Notes under the pieces: generated by a model
Database searches by the model: none
What the model was told of the DNA's origin: nothing
What the model saw: only the letters and a program-made list of their open reading frames with translations
Assembly: GCF_006517815.1 (NCBI RefSeq)
Contig: NZ_CP041198.1
Span: 1,612,001 to 1,676,000 of the forward strand
Direction: 5' to 3'
From: Pseudarthrobacter sp. NIBRBAC000502770
GTDB lineage: Bacteria > Actinomycetota > Actinomycetes > Actinomycetales > Micrococcaceae
DNA length: 64,000 nt
Shown here: in pieces, positions 35,588-45,501 of the stretch
Layout: each line of letters begins with the position of its first letter
How positions within the stretch are numbered: position 1 is the stretch's first letter
Program-made: the position numbers and the translations under genes

Positions 35588-37573
35588 GTGTCCGTATCCC
35601 GTACTGAACGACTCCTCAACCTGCTGATTGCGCTGCTCAATACCCGCTACGGACTGCGCCGCAGTGAATTGCGAGAAAAGGTCTACCACGACACCTCCGG
35701 CAACGACGTCGCGTTCGGGCGCATGTTCGAGCGGGACAAGAACGACCTTAGGGCCATGGGGTTCGAGGTTGAGACCCTGACGGACCTCGGCTGGAGCGAG
35801 GATGACCCCGCCACCACGAGGTACCGGATCGGCAAGGAATCCAGCCGGCTCCCGGACGTCCAGCTGGGACCGGAGGAATGGACAGTCCTCCTGCTGGCCT
35901 CCCAACTCTGGGAGCGAGCGGCGCTTGGGACAGCCGCCCAAAGCGCCCTCCGCAAGCTCCAGGCTTCGGGAAGGCTGGCCGAGGTGGAACTGCCGGCCGG
36001 CGTCCAGCCGCGCATCAAACCCGCCGGACAGGCCTTCGATGACATCGTTGCCGCCATGCACGCCCGCCATCCAGTCAGCTTCACGTACCTCGCCGGAAGC
36101 ACCGGCAAAGAGGAGGAACGTACCGTTGAGCCCTGGGGCCTGGGCAGCCGTTTCGGCCAGTGGTACCTCATGGGCTACGACCGGGCACGCGAGGCGCCCC
36201 GGCATTTCCGCCTGTCGCGCTTCACCAGTGCCGTGGCCGTCCTCAACAAAGAGCACTACCGGCCGCCAGCAGGCTTCAACATCCGCGCCGAACTGGCCCG
36301 GCTGCCGGAACTGCCGCTGCGCACCGCCGTCGTTGACGTCAGGCAGGGGCGCCTGCTGGCGCTGCGCCGACGGGCCATGGACGGCCGCGCAGACCAGGGT
36401 GCCGGAACGCCCGACGACGGCTGGGACCGGCTGGTCCTCGAGTACCGCGACCCGGAAGTCCTCGCCGAAGAGCTGGCCAGCTATGGCCCCGATGCCCTGG
36501 CAGTGGAGCCCGCGGAGCTGGCAGCGGCAGTGCGGCGCCGGCTGCAGGCTGCCGCCGACTTCACCGCCGCGCCCGTCCCCGCCTACGCGTTCTCCGATAC
36601 CCGGCCCCGGGCAGCCCGGAAGGGGACCTCGGAGGACCAGCTCAAGCGCATGCTGCAGTTGGTCCCGTTCCTGGTCCATAACCAGGGCCTGCACATCCGG
36701 GACGTCGCAGAGCATTTTGGCGTCACCAGGGAAGAGCTCGAGGCCGACCTGCGGATCCTCATTTGCTCAGGTTTGCCCGAGGGCTACCCTGACGATCTCC
36801 TCGACATCCAGTGGGACGACGACCACGTGTACATCACCCAGGACCTCGACCTGAACAAGCCCGTCCGCTTCACCGTGGCGGAGGCATGTGCCCTGCTGAC
36901 CGGACTTGAAACCCTGAACACCCTGCCCGGCCTGCCCGGCGGAGGCGCCCTGGAATCGGTCACGCTGAAGCTGCTGGCCGCCGCCGGCGAGGAAGGACTC
37001 GGCGCCGCCTCCATCGCAGGGCCGCAGGTGGCTCCCGCGGACGCTGCCACCCATGCCACGGTCCGCGAGGCAATCGAGTCCGGTTCCCAGCTCCACCTGT
37101 CCTACCTCGCGCCGCAGCGGGACGCGGTGACTGAGCGTGACGTAGACCCCCTGCGGCTCTACTCCCTGGACAACACCTGGTATTTCGAAGCGTGGTGCCA
37201 TTTGGTGGACGGGCGGCGGAACTTCCGGCTGGACCGGGTCCAGGAGGTGCGCCCCAACGGCCGGCCCGCCGCCACGCACGGGCCGCCGGCGGGAGGGGTC
37301 CCCGCCAAGCTCTTCACGGCGAACGACGACGACACAACAGTCACCGTCCAGCTCACCCGGCAGGGCAGGGGGTTGGCGGAGGACTACTACGCGGAGCGCA
37401 CGGCGGAGTTGCCCGACGGCGGATTGGTGGCCGAAATCAGATTCGGCAACACGGCGTGGCTGCCGATGTTCGTGGCCCAGCACGGAGGTATGGTCCGCAT
37501 CCTGGCACCTGCTGGGCTGGCTGACGCCGCGCGGGAGTGGCTGTCTGCCTCGTTGGACAGGTACGCCGGATAG
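35588..37573 (+). CDS. pafBC: Fused PafB-PafC WYL-domain transcription regulator
   Basis: A 661-residue protein containing two complete copies of the HTH-WYL-WCX architecture. The PafB half (about residues 1-330) starts VSVSRTERLLNLLIALLNT and contains QWYLMGYDRAR. The PafC half, from about 345 (TSEDQLKRMLQLVPFLVHN), contains NTWYFEAWCHL. PafBC activates DNA-damage genes independently of LexA/RecA in mycobacteria; a natural fusion is known from Arthrobacter. TAACGT sits 7 bases before the GTG and no ribosome binding site is seen, so translation may be leaderless. Confidence 0.93.
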   Translation: MSVSRTERLLNLLIALLNTRYGLRRSELREKVYHDTSGNDVAFGRMFERDKNDLRAMGFEVETLTDLGWSEDDPATTRYRIGKESSRLPDVQLGPEEWTVLLLASQLWERAALGTAAQSALRKLQASGRLAEVELPAGVQPRIKPAGQAFDDIVAAMHARHPVSFTYLAGSTGKEEERTVEPWGLGSRFGQWYLMGYDRAREAPRHFRLSRFTSAVAVLNKEHYRPPAGFNIRAELARLPELPLRTAVVDVRQGRLLALRRRAMDGRADQGAGTPDDGWDRLVLEYRDPEVLAEELASYGPDALAVEPAELAAAVRRRLQAAADFTAAPVPAYAFSDTRPRAARKGTSEDQLKRMLQLVPFLVHNQGLHIRDVAEHFGVTREELEADLRILICSGLPEGYPDDLLDIQWDDDHVYITQDLDLNKPVRFTVAEACALLTGLETLNTLPGLPGGGALESVTLKLLAAAGEEGLGAASIAGPQVAPADAATHATVREAIESGSQLHLSYLAPQRDAVTERDVDPLRLYSLDNTWYFEAWCHLVDGRRNFRLDRVQEVRPNGRPAATHGPPAGGVPAKLFTANDDDTTVTVQLTRQGRGLAEDYYAERTAELPDGGLVAEIRFGNTAWLPMFVAQHGGMVRILAPAGLADAAREWLSASLDRYAG

Positions 37574-37583
37574 ACTTCACAGC

Positions 37584-37928
37584 ATGCCTTGGTGGTCCTG
37601 GATTCTTATATGGGTGGCGCTCGTCGCAGTGTCCGTACTGTTTTACGTCCTTCTGGGCATCCGTCTCTTCCGCCAGTTCATGGCGACGGTCAAGGATCTC
37701 AGCGCTGCGGGTGAAAAGCTGGGACACCTGGCCCCCGTTGACCTCGAGGAATCTACGGAGACGCGGCCGGCCCCGCCCGGTTCTGCCGTTTTTGCCTCAC
37801 CCGCCGCGATGCGACATGATTACGAGGCATCCAAATCGGCCCGGCGCGAAGATCGCCGCCGCCGGCGAGTGCAGCGCAAGAAGGACCGGGGCCAGCCGCA
37901 GGCGCTCGGAGATCTCGACTTCACATAG
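37584..37928 (+). CDS. Single-span membrane protein, unknown
   Basis: A 114-residue protein with one N-terminal transmembrane helix (WILIWVALVAVSVLFYVLLG, about residues 6-25), a short helical stretch and a very basic C-terminal region (RREDRRRRRVQRKKDRG). It lies between pafBC and tatA, with a 10-base gap before and 32 after. The position is conserved in actinobacteria, but no function is assigned. Confidence 0.75.
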   Translation: MPWWSWILIWVALVAVSVLFYVLLGIRLFRQFMATVKDLSAAGEKLGHLAPVDLEESTETRPAPPGSAVFASPAAMRHDYEASKSARREDRRRRRVQRKKDRGQPQALGDLDFT

Positions 37929-37960
37929 AAGTAGGATGTAGTTAGAGGAAAGGATTTCCC

Positions 37961-38236
37961 GTGGGAAGACTCTTTGATGGCCCTTGGCCGATCGTCATTA
38001 TCATCGTTGTTGCTTTGCTTCTCTTCGCCGCCCCCAAGCTTCCGGCCATGGCCCGCAGCCTGGGCCAGTCCATGCGGATTATCAAGTCCGAGGTCAAGGA
38101 AATGAAGAACGACGGCAAAGCCGACACCACCACAGAGGCTTCCGGCCCGGTGGAAGGCACCATCGTGAACCACCCCAAGGCGAAGCCCGGTGAGCCGACT
38201 GACGGCACTGACGTTCCGCCGTCCACCCGCGCCTGA
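37961..38236 (+). CDS. tatA: Sec-independent protein translocase TatA
   Basis: A 91-residue protein with a short N-terminal transmembrane helix (WPIVIIIVVALLLFAAPKLP), the hinge and an amphipathic helix (MARSLGQSMRIIKSEVKEM), then a flexible tail. It forms the Tat pore for folded proteins. The GTG at 37961 follows GAGGAAAGG. tatC begins 6 bases after its stop; tatB is not in the window. Confidence 0.94.
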   Translation: MGRLFDGPWPIVIIIVVALLLFAAPKLPAMARSLGQSMRIIKSEVKEMKNDGKADTTTEASGPVEGTIVNHPKAKPGEPTDGTDVPPSTRA

Positions 38237-38242
38237 CCTCCC

Positions 38243-39079
38243 GTGGCACTGTCGCGGGCCCGTAAAGCCAATCCCGAGGGGCGCATGTCCCTGTGGGAAC
38301 ACCTCAAAGAGCTGAAGAACCGGCTGATCAAGTCGGCTATCGGCGTCGTTATCGGCGGCATTGGGGGCTGGATACTTTACGATCCGCTGTTGAAGGCCCT
38401 CGCCGAACCGGTAAACCGGATTTCGAATGAAACCGGGGGCCTGGCGGCCATCAACTTCGGCACCATAGCGTCGCCCTTCGACTTCAAGCTGCAGATGTCG
38501 CTCCTCATTGGGGCCGTCATCTCCAGCCCCATCTGGATCTACCAGCTCTGGGCCTTCATTACTCCGGGGCTTACCTCCAAGGAACGGCGCTACACGCTGG
38601 GCTATATGGCAGCTGCCATTCCGCTCTTCCTCGCCGGAATCTGGGTGGGCTGGCTTGTGGTTCCGCAGGTGGTTCACGCGCTGACCCAATTCACTCCGGC
38701 AGGTTCCTCCAGCGTCATAGATGCCAGGACCTACATCGAATTCGTCACCCGCATGGTGCTGATGCTGGGCCTGGCCTTCCTTGTCCCCGTGGTGCTGGTT
38801 GGCGTCAACATGGCCGGCATCGTGTCCGGCCGCACCATCCTGAAGGCCTGGCGCATCACCGTTTTCCTGGTGTTCGTCCTGGCAGCCATCGCAGCACCGG
38901 GTGCGGATGCCATCTCCATGTTCATGCTGGCCGGCCCATTGCTGGCGCTTTTCTTTGCAGCGATCGGCATTTGCATCATGAACGACAAGCGCCGGGAACG
39001 CCGCGAGGCCAGGCACGTCGAGGAGACCGAAGCCACTGCCGACATCGCCACCCCCAGCAGTGAACTTAAGAAGCTCTAG
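38243..39079 (+). CDS. tatC: Sec-independent protein translocase TatC
   Basis: A 278-residue, six-helix membrane protein that recognises twin-arginine signal peptides. The N-terminal SLWEHLKELKNRLIKS motif, the central YQLWAFITPGLTSKERRY and the glutamate region after the third helix are typical. The tail is cytoplasmic and acidic. It starts with GTG and is probably translated together with tatA. helY follows after 20 bases. Confidence 0.95.
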   Translation: MALSRARKANPEGRMSLWEHLKELKNRLIKSAIGVVIGGIGGWILYDPLLKALAEPVNRISNETGGLAAINFGTIASPFDFKLQMSLLIGAVISSPIWIYQLWAFITPGLTSKERRYTLGYMAAAIPLFLAGIWVGWLVVPQVVHALTQFTPAGSSSVIDARTYIEFVTRMVLMLGLAFLVPVVLVGVNMAGIVSGRTILKAWRITVFLVFVLAAIAAPGADAISMFMLAGPLLALFFAAIGICIMNDKRRERREARHVEETEATADIATPSSELKKL

Positions 39080-39099
39080 CCTGCCGCTAGGCTTGGGTT

Positions 39100-42015
39100 A
39101 TGTCCTCCACCACCGGACCCTTCTCCGCCGGCCCCGTCGATCCCGATGAACTTTCGCCAGCCGAGAGGTACCGTGCCAGCGCCGAGCGCCGGGCAGAGGC
39201 GGCCACCTACCTCGGACAGTTTTCCCGGACCCTTGAGTTCGAGCTTGATGACTTCCAGCGCGAAGCCTGCCGTTCTTTGCAGGAGGGCAGGGGAGTCCTG
39301 GTGGCTGCCCCTACCGGAGCCGGCAAGACCATCGTGGGGGAGTTTGCCATCTACCTCGCTCTCCAGCGGGGCCTGAAGGCCTTCTACACCACCCCCATCA
39401 AGGCGCTCAGCAACCAGAAGTTCAGTGAACTGAGCCAGAAATACGGCGCGGACAACGTGGGCCTCCTGACTGGGGACACCAGCATCAACGGGGACGCGCA
39501 GGTGGTGGTCATGACCACCGAGGTCCTCCGGAACATGCTGTACGCGGACTCAGCCACGTTGGGCGACCTGGGCTACGTGGTCATGGACGAGGTCCACTAC
39601 CTTGCCGACCGGTTCCGCGGAGCAGTCTGGGAAGAAGTCATCATCCACCTGCCCAGTGAGGTCCAGGTCGCTTCGCTGAGTGCCACCGTTTCGAACGCCG
39701 AGGAATTTGGTGCATGGCTGGATACTGTCCGGGGGGACACCGACATCATCGTCTCCGAACACCGGCCGGTGCCACTGTGGCAGCACGTCATGGTGGGGCG
39801 GCAGATTATGGACCTGTTCGCGGGGGAAACCACTTTTGACGAGATCGCCCCGCCAGTGGACGATGAGGGACAGCCACCTGCTACGTCCGTGAACCCGGCC
39901 GGGACCGCCAAGGGGCGCGGCTTCGACGTCAATCCTGACCTGCTCTCCGTTGCGCGCAGCGAAAGCCAGCAAAGCTTCCGGAGCCGCCCCGGCGGCCGGG
40001 GGCAGCGTGGCCGCCGGGGGTACGAGCGGCCGGGCCGGGGAGAGTCGACCGGAGTGCGCCCTGCCAGCCGGCCCCAGGTCATTGCAAGCCTGGACCGGAT
40101 GGACCTGCTGCCGGCTATCACCTTTATCTTCTCCCGCGCGGGGTGCGAAGCCGCGGTGGCGCAATGCGTAGGGTCCGGCCTGTGGCTCACCACCGAGAAG
40201 GAACAGCGGATTATCGCCCAGCGTGTGGACGAGGCCGGGCAGGACATCCCGCCGGACGATCTCGACGTCCTGGGATTCTGGACTTGGCGTGATGGCCTCC
40301 TCCGGGGCTTTGCTGCCCACCACGCCGGCATGCTGCCCACCTTCAAGGAAGTTGTCGAAAAGCTGTTCGCCGATGGCCTGGTGAAAGCCGTTTTCGCCAC
40401 TGAGACCCTGGCCTTGGGCGTCAACATGCCTGCCCGCTCGGTAGTGCTGGAAAAACTGGACAAGTTCAACGGCGAAGCCCACGTGGATATAACGGCGGGC
40501 GAATACACCCAACTGACCGGAAGGGCCGGCCGGCGGGGGATCGACGTCGAAGGCCATGCCGTGGTGCTGTGGCAGCCCGGGACGGACCCGACGGCGGTGG
40601 CCGGCCTGGCGTCCCGGCGAACCTATCCGCTGAACTCGAGTTTCCGGCCCACCTACAACATGAGCATCAACCTTTTGGCACAGTTCGGGCGTGCCCGGGC
40701 CCGCGAGATACTTGAGTCCTCGTTTGCCCAGTTCCAAGCTGACCGCTCGGTGGTTGGGCTGGCCCGGCAGGTGCGCAGCCGGGAGGAGTCGCTTGCCGGC
40801 TACGCCAAATCGATGACCTGCCATTTGGGTGACTTCACTGAGTATGCCCGGCTGCGCCGGGAACTTTCCGATGCCGAGAGCGCCACCTCCCGGACCAAGT
40901 CCCGCGTCCAGAAATCGCTCAGCGGCGACTCCCTGGCCCGCCTCCTGCCCGGGGACGTGGTAAACGTTCCCGGCGGACGTGCCCCCGGGCCCGCCGTCGT
41001 CCTTAGTTCCGACCACGGAAGCCGTGAACCCCGGCCGGCCGTACTCACCCTGGACAACCAGCTGCGCCGGATTGGAACCGATGACCTGGAGGGACCTATC
41101 GCGCCGGTTACCCGGGTCCGGATTCCCAAGTCCTTTAATGCAAAGGTGCCAAAATCGCGCCGGGACCTGGCATCCTCCGTCCGCAACGCCCTGCGCGAAA
41201 ACCGTCCTCCGGCTCCCGGGCAGAACCGCAACCATGACTTCGGCCGTGGCGCCGCCCTCCCCAACCAGGAGCGGCGGATCGCCGATCTGCGCCGGGCCCT
41301 CAAAGCCCATCCCTGCCACGGGTGCAGCGAACGCGAAGACCATGCCCGGTGGTCGGAACGCTGGTGGAAGCTGCGGCGCGAAACGGATGGCCTGGTCCGC
41401 CAGATCCAGGGCCGCACCAACACCATCGCCAAGACCTTCGACCGGGTCTGCGACGTCCTTTCCGCGTACGGCTACCTGGAAGACGCCGGAGAGGGCCGGC
41501 TGAACATCAGCCCTGACGGCCAGCGGCTGCGCCGGATCTACGGTGAAAAGGACCTGCTGATCTCCCAGTCCTTGCGGCTGGGCGCGTTCGATGACCTGGA
41601 CGCGGCGGAAGTGGCTGCCCTGGCCAGCGTCCTGGTCTACCAGGCTAAACGCGAAGACAGGGGCCTGCGGCCGCGCATGCCCAGTGTCTCCCTGGAGACC
41701 TCGGTGGACATCGTGGTTAAGGAATGGTCCGTTCTCGAAGACGTGGAAGAGGAGAACAAGCTTCCGCTGACAGGCGAACCTGAACTCGGCCTCGTGTGGC
41801 CGCTGTACAAATGGGCCCGCGGGCGCCACCTGCAGGATGTCCTGAGCGGCACCGACCTTGCCGCCGGGGACTTTGTCCGCTGGGTCAAGCAGGTGGTGGA
41901 CCTGCTGGACCAGCTCGCCAAGATCCCGGGCCTTGATCCGCGCCTGGCGCGGCTTTGCGCCGAGGCGATCAACCTCATCCGCCGCGGCGTCGTGGCTTAC
42001 TCGTCCGTTCTGTAA
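39100..42015 (+). CDS. helY: Ski2/Mtr4-like DEAD/DEAH-box RNA helicase (HelY)
   Basis: A 971-residue helicase with Walker A APTGAGKT at about residues 70-77, DEVH box VMDEVHYL, SAT motif SLSATVSN, and motif VI QLTGRAGRRGID. A Ski2-like C-terminal helical domain ends the protein. An Arg/Gly-rich insert (residues about 290-320, RPGGRGQRGRRGYERPGRG) lies between the two RecA domains. It probably unwinds structured RNA for decay. tatAC-helY clustering is typical of actinobacteria. Confidence 0.93.
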   Translation: MSSTTGPFSAGPVDPDELSPAERYRASAERRAEAATYLGQFSRTLEFELDDFQREACRSLQEGRGVLVAAPTGAGKTIVGEFAIYLALQRGLKAFYTTPIKALSNQKFSELSQKYGADNVGLLTGDTSINGDAQVVVMTTEVLRNMLYADSATLGDLGYVVMDEVHYLADRFRGAVWEEVIIHLPSEVQVASLSATVSNAEEFGAWLDTVRGDTDIIVSEHRPVPLWQHVMVGRQIMDLFAGETTFDEIAPPVDDEGQPPATSVNPAGTAKGRGFDVNPDLLSVARSESQQSFRSRPGGRGQRGRRGYERPGRGESTGVRPASRPQVIASLDRMDLLPAITFIFSRAGCEAAVAQCVGSGLWLTTEKEQRIIAQRVDEAGQDIPPDDLDVLGFWTWRDGLLRGFAAHHAGMLPTFKEVVEKLFADGLVKAVFATETLALGVNMPARSVVLEKLDKFNGEAHVDITAGEYTQLTGRAGRRGIDVEGHAVVLWQPGTDPTAVAGLASRRTYPLNSSFRPTYNMSINLLAQFGRARAREILESSFAQFQADRSVVGLARQVRSREESLAGYAKSMTCHLGDFTEYARLRRELSDAESATSRTKSRVQKSLSGDSLARLLPGDVVNVPGGRAPGPAVVLSSDHGSREPRPAVLTLDNQLRRIGTDDLEGPIAPVTRVRIPKSFNAKVPKSRRDLASSVRNALRENRPPAPGQNRNHDFGRGAALPNQERRIADLRRALKAHPCHGCSEREDHARWSERWWKLRRETDGLVRQIQGRTNTIAKTFDRVCDVLSAYGYLEDAGEGRLNISPDGQRLRRIYGEKDLLISQSLRLGAFDDLDAAEVAALASVLVYQAKREDRGLRPRMPSVSLETSVDIVVKEWSVLEDVEEENKLPLTGEPELGLVWPLYKWARGRHLQDVLSGTDLAAGDFVRWVKQVVDLLDQLAKIPGLDPRLARLCAEAINLIRRGVVAYSSVL

Positions 42016-42075
42016 ACCCGATAACCCCCCGGCCGGGCCGACACGGCCTGCCCACCTTCCAGGAGTCCTGACTTT

Positions 42076-43737
42076 ATGCCCCGCCCTGATTCGACCCCCG
42101 CCGACGCCTCCCGACCAGCCCCGGTGCTTTACCGCAATGGATCCGTGTATACGGCGGCCGATCCGTTCGCCACCGCCATGCTGGTGGATGGGGACACAGT
42201 TGCCTGGGTGGGATCGGAACAGGCGGCGACGTCCATTGCCGACAGCACCATGGACATCATCGACCTCCGCGGCGCCCTGGTTGCACCGGGCTTCGTTGAC
42301 TCCCACATGCACCTGACCGAAACCGGAATCGCGCTCGAGTCGCTCCAGCTGGGGCCGGTAACGTCGGCCCGGGCACTGCTTGATGCAGTCGCCGGGGACC
42401 GCGGGGACGGACCGGTGCTGGGCCACGGCTGGGACGAGAGTACCTGGGCGGATCCCACCCTGCCCACGGCGGAAGAACTTGACCGGGCAGCCGGGGGCCG
42501 GCCGGTTTACCTTTCCCGTGTGGACGTGCACTCGGCGCTGGTGTCCACGTCCCTGGCCAGGTCTGCGGATCTTCAGGACAAGGACGGCTACGACGGCGGC
42601 GCCCGGGTGGCACGGGCGGCCCACGAGGCAGCGCGGCAGGTGACCCGACGGCTGCCCCAGGGCGTGCTGAAGCGGCACCAGGCCCGTGCCCTGGCGGAGG
42701 CTGCGGCGAACGGGTACGTCGCCCTGGCCGAAATGGGCGCACCCCACATCGGCGGGGCTGAGGACCTGAGGCTGGCTGCAGGATGGAACGCCCCTGAAGC
42801 CGGGCAGCCCCGCTATCCCGACGTGATGCCGTACTGGGGCGAGCTGGTCTCGTCCGAGGAGCAGGCACGCGCACTGGTGGCCGAACTGGGGGCGGGAGTC
42901 CGCGGCCTGGCAGGGGACCTGAACATCGACGGTTCCCTGGGCTCGCGCACCGCCGCCCTGCGCGCCGGTTACAGTGATGCGGGCCAGGAACGGGGCACCC
43001 TTTACCTGGGCGTAGACCAGGCGGCAGCCCACCTTGCCGCCTGCTCCCTTGCCGGGATCCAGGGCGGGTTCCACGTGATCGGCGACGCCGGGCTGGACGC
43101 TGCGCTCGAGGCCCTGGACCTGGCGGCCAAGGAAGTGGGCGAGCAGCGGGTGCGCGCGGTGGGCCACCGGTTTGAGCACGTGGAGATGGCTGATGCCGCG
43201 GCCGTGGCAAGGCTGGCGCACTACTCGGTGACCGTCAGCGCGCAGCCCTCCTTCGACGCAGCCTGGGGTGGCCCCGGAGGCCTGTACGAGCAGCGGCTGG
43301 GGGAGCGGAGCCGGTCGATGAACCCGTTCGCTGCCTTCTACTCCGCCGGAGTTCCCGTCTGCTTCGGCAGCGACAGCCCCGTCACGCCTCTGCGTCCCTG
43401 GTCCAGCGTGCGCGCCTGCGTGGAACACCACAACGAGGACCAGCGCATTTCCGCGCGCGCAGCGTTCCTGGGGCACACCCGTGCGGGCTGGAGGGCGGCA
43501 CGGCACGCCAACCCCATGGCCGGCCAACTGGTCCCGGGCGCCCCTGCCAGCTTCGCCGTCTGGGAGGTTGAGGAGCTGATGGTCCAGGTGGCTGACGGGA
43601 GGGTGCAGTCATGGAGCACCGATCCGCGCGCCAGGACCCCCCTTCTTCCGGCGCTCGACACGGGCTCGGACCCGGTGTGCCTGCAAACCGTGAAAGACGG
43701 TGCCGAACTGTTCGTGAGCCCGGCCCTGCGTTCCTGA
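42076..43737 (+). CDS. Amidohydrolase family protein (YtcJ-like)
   Basis: A 553-residue metal-dependent hydrolase of the amidohydrolase-3/YtcJ group. The N-terminal composite domain contains LYRNGSVYTAADPF, followed by the metal motif GFVDSHMHLTETG, HVIGDAGLDAALEAL, VGHRFEHVEMA and the late Asp in CFGSDSPVTPL. Members hydrolyse amide or formamide bonds; the substrate is unknown. AGGAG lies 11 bases before the ATG. A promoter for ppm1 follows its stop. Confidence 0.87.
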   Translation: MPRPDSTPADASRPAPVLYRNGSVYTAADPFATAMLVDGDTVAWVGSEQAATSIADSTMDIIDLRGALVAPGFVDSHMHLTETGIALESLQLGPVTSARALLDAVAGDRGDGPVLGHGWDESTWADPTLPTAEELDRAAGGRPVYLSRVDVHSALVSTSLARSADLQDKDGYDGGARVARAAHEAARQVTRRLPQGVLKRHQARALAEAAANGYVALAEMGAPHIGGAEDLRLAAGWNAPEAGQPRYPDVMPYWGELVSSEEQARALVAELGAGVRGLAGDLNIDGSLGSRTAALRAGYSDAGQERGTLYLGVDQAAAHLAACSLAGIQGGFHVIGDAGLDAALEALDLAAKEVGEQRVRAVGHRFEHVEMADAAAVARLAHYSVTVSAQPSFDAAWGGPGGLYEQRLGERSRSMNPFAAFYSAGVPVCFGSDSPVTPLRPWSSVRACVEHHNEDQRISARAAFLGHTRAGWRAARHANPMAGQLVPGAPASFAVWEVEELMVQVADGRVQSWSTDPRARTPLLPALDTGSDPVCLQTVKDGAELFVSPALRS

Positions 43738-43761
43738 CCCGGGAACGCTCCACCCTATAAT
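43731..43761 (+). promoter_or_regulatory. Predicted sigma-70-type promoter of ppm1
   Basis: A perfect -10 box TATAAT at 43756-43761 lies in the intergenic region. A weak -35 (TTCCTG at 43731-43736, spacer 19) precedes it. TATAAT is rare by chance in DNA of this GC content. The expected leader is about 65 bases. Confidence 0.45.
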
Positions 43762-43832
43762 GGGGAGTTGCGCCCGCCGCCGGCCCACCCGGTATCAGGT
43801 GCACCGACCACTTCCACCAGGAAAGGCCCTCT

Positions 43833-44576
43833 GTGCGCGTCCTTACGATCATTCCCACTTACAACGAACTGGAATCGCTGCCCAAGACGCTCCAGCGCCT
43901 GCGGACGGCCGTTCCGGCGTCGGACGTGCTGGTGGTCGATGACAACAGCCCTGACGGCACCGGCCAGCTCGCCGACGGCTTTGCAGCAGAAGACTCCCAG
44001 GTTCACGTCCTGCACCGCAAGGGCAAGGAAGGGCTGGGCGCCGCCTACATTGCCGGTTTCAAGTGGGGCCTGGATGCCGGCTACGACGTCCTGGTGGAAA
44101 TGGATGCAGACGGCTCCCACCAGCCGGAACAGCTTCCCCAACTGCTGGAGGCCGTTGAGCAGGGCGCAGACCTGGCCATGGGGTCCCGCTGGGTTCCCGG
44201 CGGCAGCGTGGTCAACTGGCCGCTGTACCGCCAGGCAATCTCCCGCGTCGGCAGCACCTACGCCCGGTTGATGCTGGCCCTGCCCATCAGGGACGTGACC
44301 GGCGGATACCGCGCCTTCCGCAGGACCACCCTGGAAAAGCTCAACCTGGACCAGGTGGACTCCGTGGGCTACGGCTTCCAAGTGGACCTGGCATGGCGCG
44401 TCGCCAAATTGGGCCTGCGCATCGAGGAACGCCCCATCACCTTCGTTGAACGCGAGCTCGGCGCATCCAAGATGAGCGGCAACATCGTGGTCGAAGCCAT
44501 GGTCAACGTCACCAAATGGGGTCTGGCAGCGCGCTGGAACACCCTTGCCGGCAAGCTGAAGAACAAGCGGGCCTAG
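43833..44576 (+). CDS. ppm1: Polyprenol monophosphomannose synthase
   Basis: A 247-residue GT2 glycosyltransferase that transfers mannose from GDP-mannose to polyprenyl phosphate, supplying lipomannan synthesis and protein mannosylation. Motifs are [22 protein letters not shown], the catalytic [11 protein letters not shown] and GYRAFRR. It lacks membrane helices or the acyltransferase domain fused in M. tuberculosis Ppm1. Its stop codon TAG uses T and A from the host and G from the inserted element. Confidence 0.92.
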   Translation: MRVLTIIPTYNELESLPKTLQRLRTAVPASDVLVVDDNSPDGTGQLADGFAAEDSQVHVLHRKGKEGLGAAYIAGFKWGLDAGYDVLVEMDADGSHQPEQLPQLLEAVEQGADLAMGSRWVPGGSVVNWPLYRQAISRVGSTYARLMLALPIRDVTGGYRAFRRTTLEKLNLDQVDSVGYGFQVDLAWRVAKLGLRIEERPITFVERELGASKMSGNIVVEAMVNVTKWGLAARWNTLAGKLKNKRA

Positions 44577-45157
44577 GGCGTGTCTCCTAAAACTGTTAGC
44601 CAGATGCTGATTGCCCAAAGAACCGCTCCTCCGCGGTAGGTGAGGGCGAGTTTGTCGTAGCGTGTTGCCAAGGCACGCCATTGCTTGAAGACGTTGAAGT
44701 TCCGTTCGACGACGTTCCGGCCTTTGTAATCCTCTTTGTCGAAGGCCGGGGGCCGGCCACCGGAGGAGCCGCGTCGCTTCCGGTGGCCGATCTGGTCGGA
44801 AGGCTGCGGGATGACAGCAATAATGCCGCGGTCGCGGAGGTGGGTTCGGATCGCTCGAGACGAGTAGGCCTTGTCACCGCGGACACGGTCCGGGCGGGTT
44901 CTGGGTCTGCCCTGACCGGCCCGGTTGATCTTCAGCTGGTTCATGAGGTGGGCGAACATCGGCGCGTCCCCGCCCTGGCCCGGGGCGACCAGCAGAACCA
45001 AGGGCCTGCCTTTGCCATCAACCAAGGCGTGAATCTTGGTGCTCAGTCCGCCCCGGGACCGCCCAACCGCATGATCGTCCGGCTCAGCAAACAGATTCAT
45101 GTAATTCGAGCCGGCCCCCTGTGGCGCGCGGAAGGTTGGTGCCGTGCTGGTGGGCAC
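44573..45157 (-). CDS. IS5-family transposase, second frame (catalytic C-terminal part)
   Basis: Contains [15 protein letters not shown], the second catalytic Asp in [13 protein letters not shown] and the Glu in [16 protein letters not shown]. It is out of frame with the upstream ORF and overlaps it by about 74 bases, so translational frameshifting is needed to make the full transposase. Its stop codon TAG lies outside the element, in the TA duplication plus a host base. The given start is just the first ATG in the frame; real translation probably begins in the first ORF. Confidence 0.85.
   Translation of the reverse strand: MPTSTAPTFRAPQGAGSNYMNLFAEPDDHAVGRSRGGLSTKIHALVDGKGRPLVLLVAPGQGGDAPMFAHLMNQLKINRAGQGRPRTRPDRVRGDKAYSSRAIRTHLRDRGIIAVIPQPSDQIGHRKRRGSSGGRPPAFDKEDYKGRNVVERNFNVFKQWRALATRYDKLALTYRGGAVLWAISIWLTVLGDTP
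44576..44591. repeat. Left terminal inverted repeat of the IS5-family element
   Basis: GGGCGTGTCTCCTAAA, a perfect 16-bp match to the complement of 45502-45517. The first base completes the ppm1 stop codon. Confidence 0.92.
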
Positions 45158-45470
45158 GGTTCACCGTCGAATCGACCGAGACCGACCAATCCACTTCACC
45201 CTGAGAGTCCGCGACCGTCAGCAGTGCAGCCAGGATGCTGTCCCACGTTCCGTCACCGCTATAGCGGCGGTGACGCTTCCAAATGGTCTGCCACGGACCG
45301 AACTCGGCAGGCACATCCCGCCACGCGATCCCGCACCGATACCGGTAAATGATGCCCTCGACCACGCGCCGGTCGTCCCGAAAAGGACGACCCCGACGAC
45401 CATCAGAGGACGGCAACAACGGCTGGATGCGGGCCCACTGCCCATCAGTCAAAACAGAAGTACGCGACAC
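45084..45470 (-). CDS. IS5-family transposase, first frame (N-terminal part)
   Basis: A 128-residue frame starting at GTG 45470. It contains the IS5 N-terminal domain (LTDGQWARIQPLLP; YRYRCGIAWRDVP) and the first catalytic Asp in [13 protein letters not shown]. It ends just after the start of overlap with the second frame. The two-frame layout is usual for the IS427 subgroup. Confidence 0.88.
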   Translation of the reverse strand: MSRTSVLTDGQWARIQPLLPSSDGRRGRPFRDDRRVVEGIIYRYRCGIAWRDVPAEFGPWQTIWKRHRRYSGDGTWDSILAALLTVADSQGEVDWSVSVDSTVNRAHQHGTNLPRATGGRLELHESVC

Positions 45471-45501
45471 CCATCAAGCATCCCGCCTAAACCAACCCAG
45501 G

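Noticed and set aside
39550..43527. A 1325-codon open frame on the minus strand antisense to helY and the amidohydrolase gene
   Set aside because: It has no family motifs, odd composition, and mirrors codon bias of two clear plus-strand genes in GC-rich DNA.
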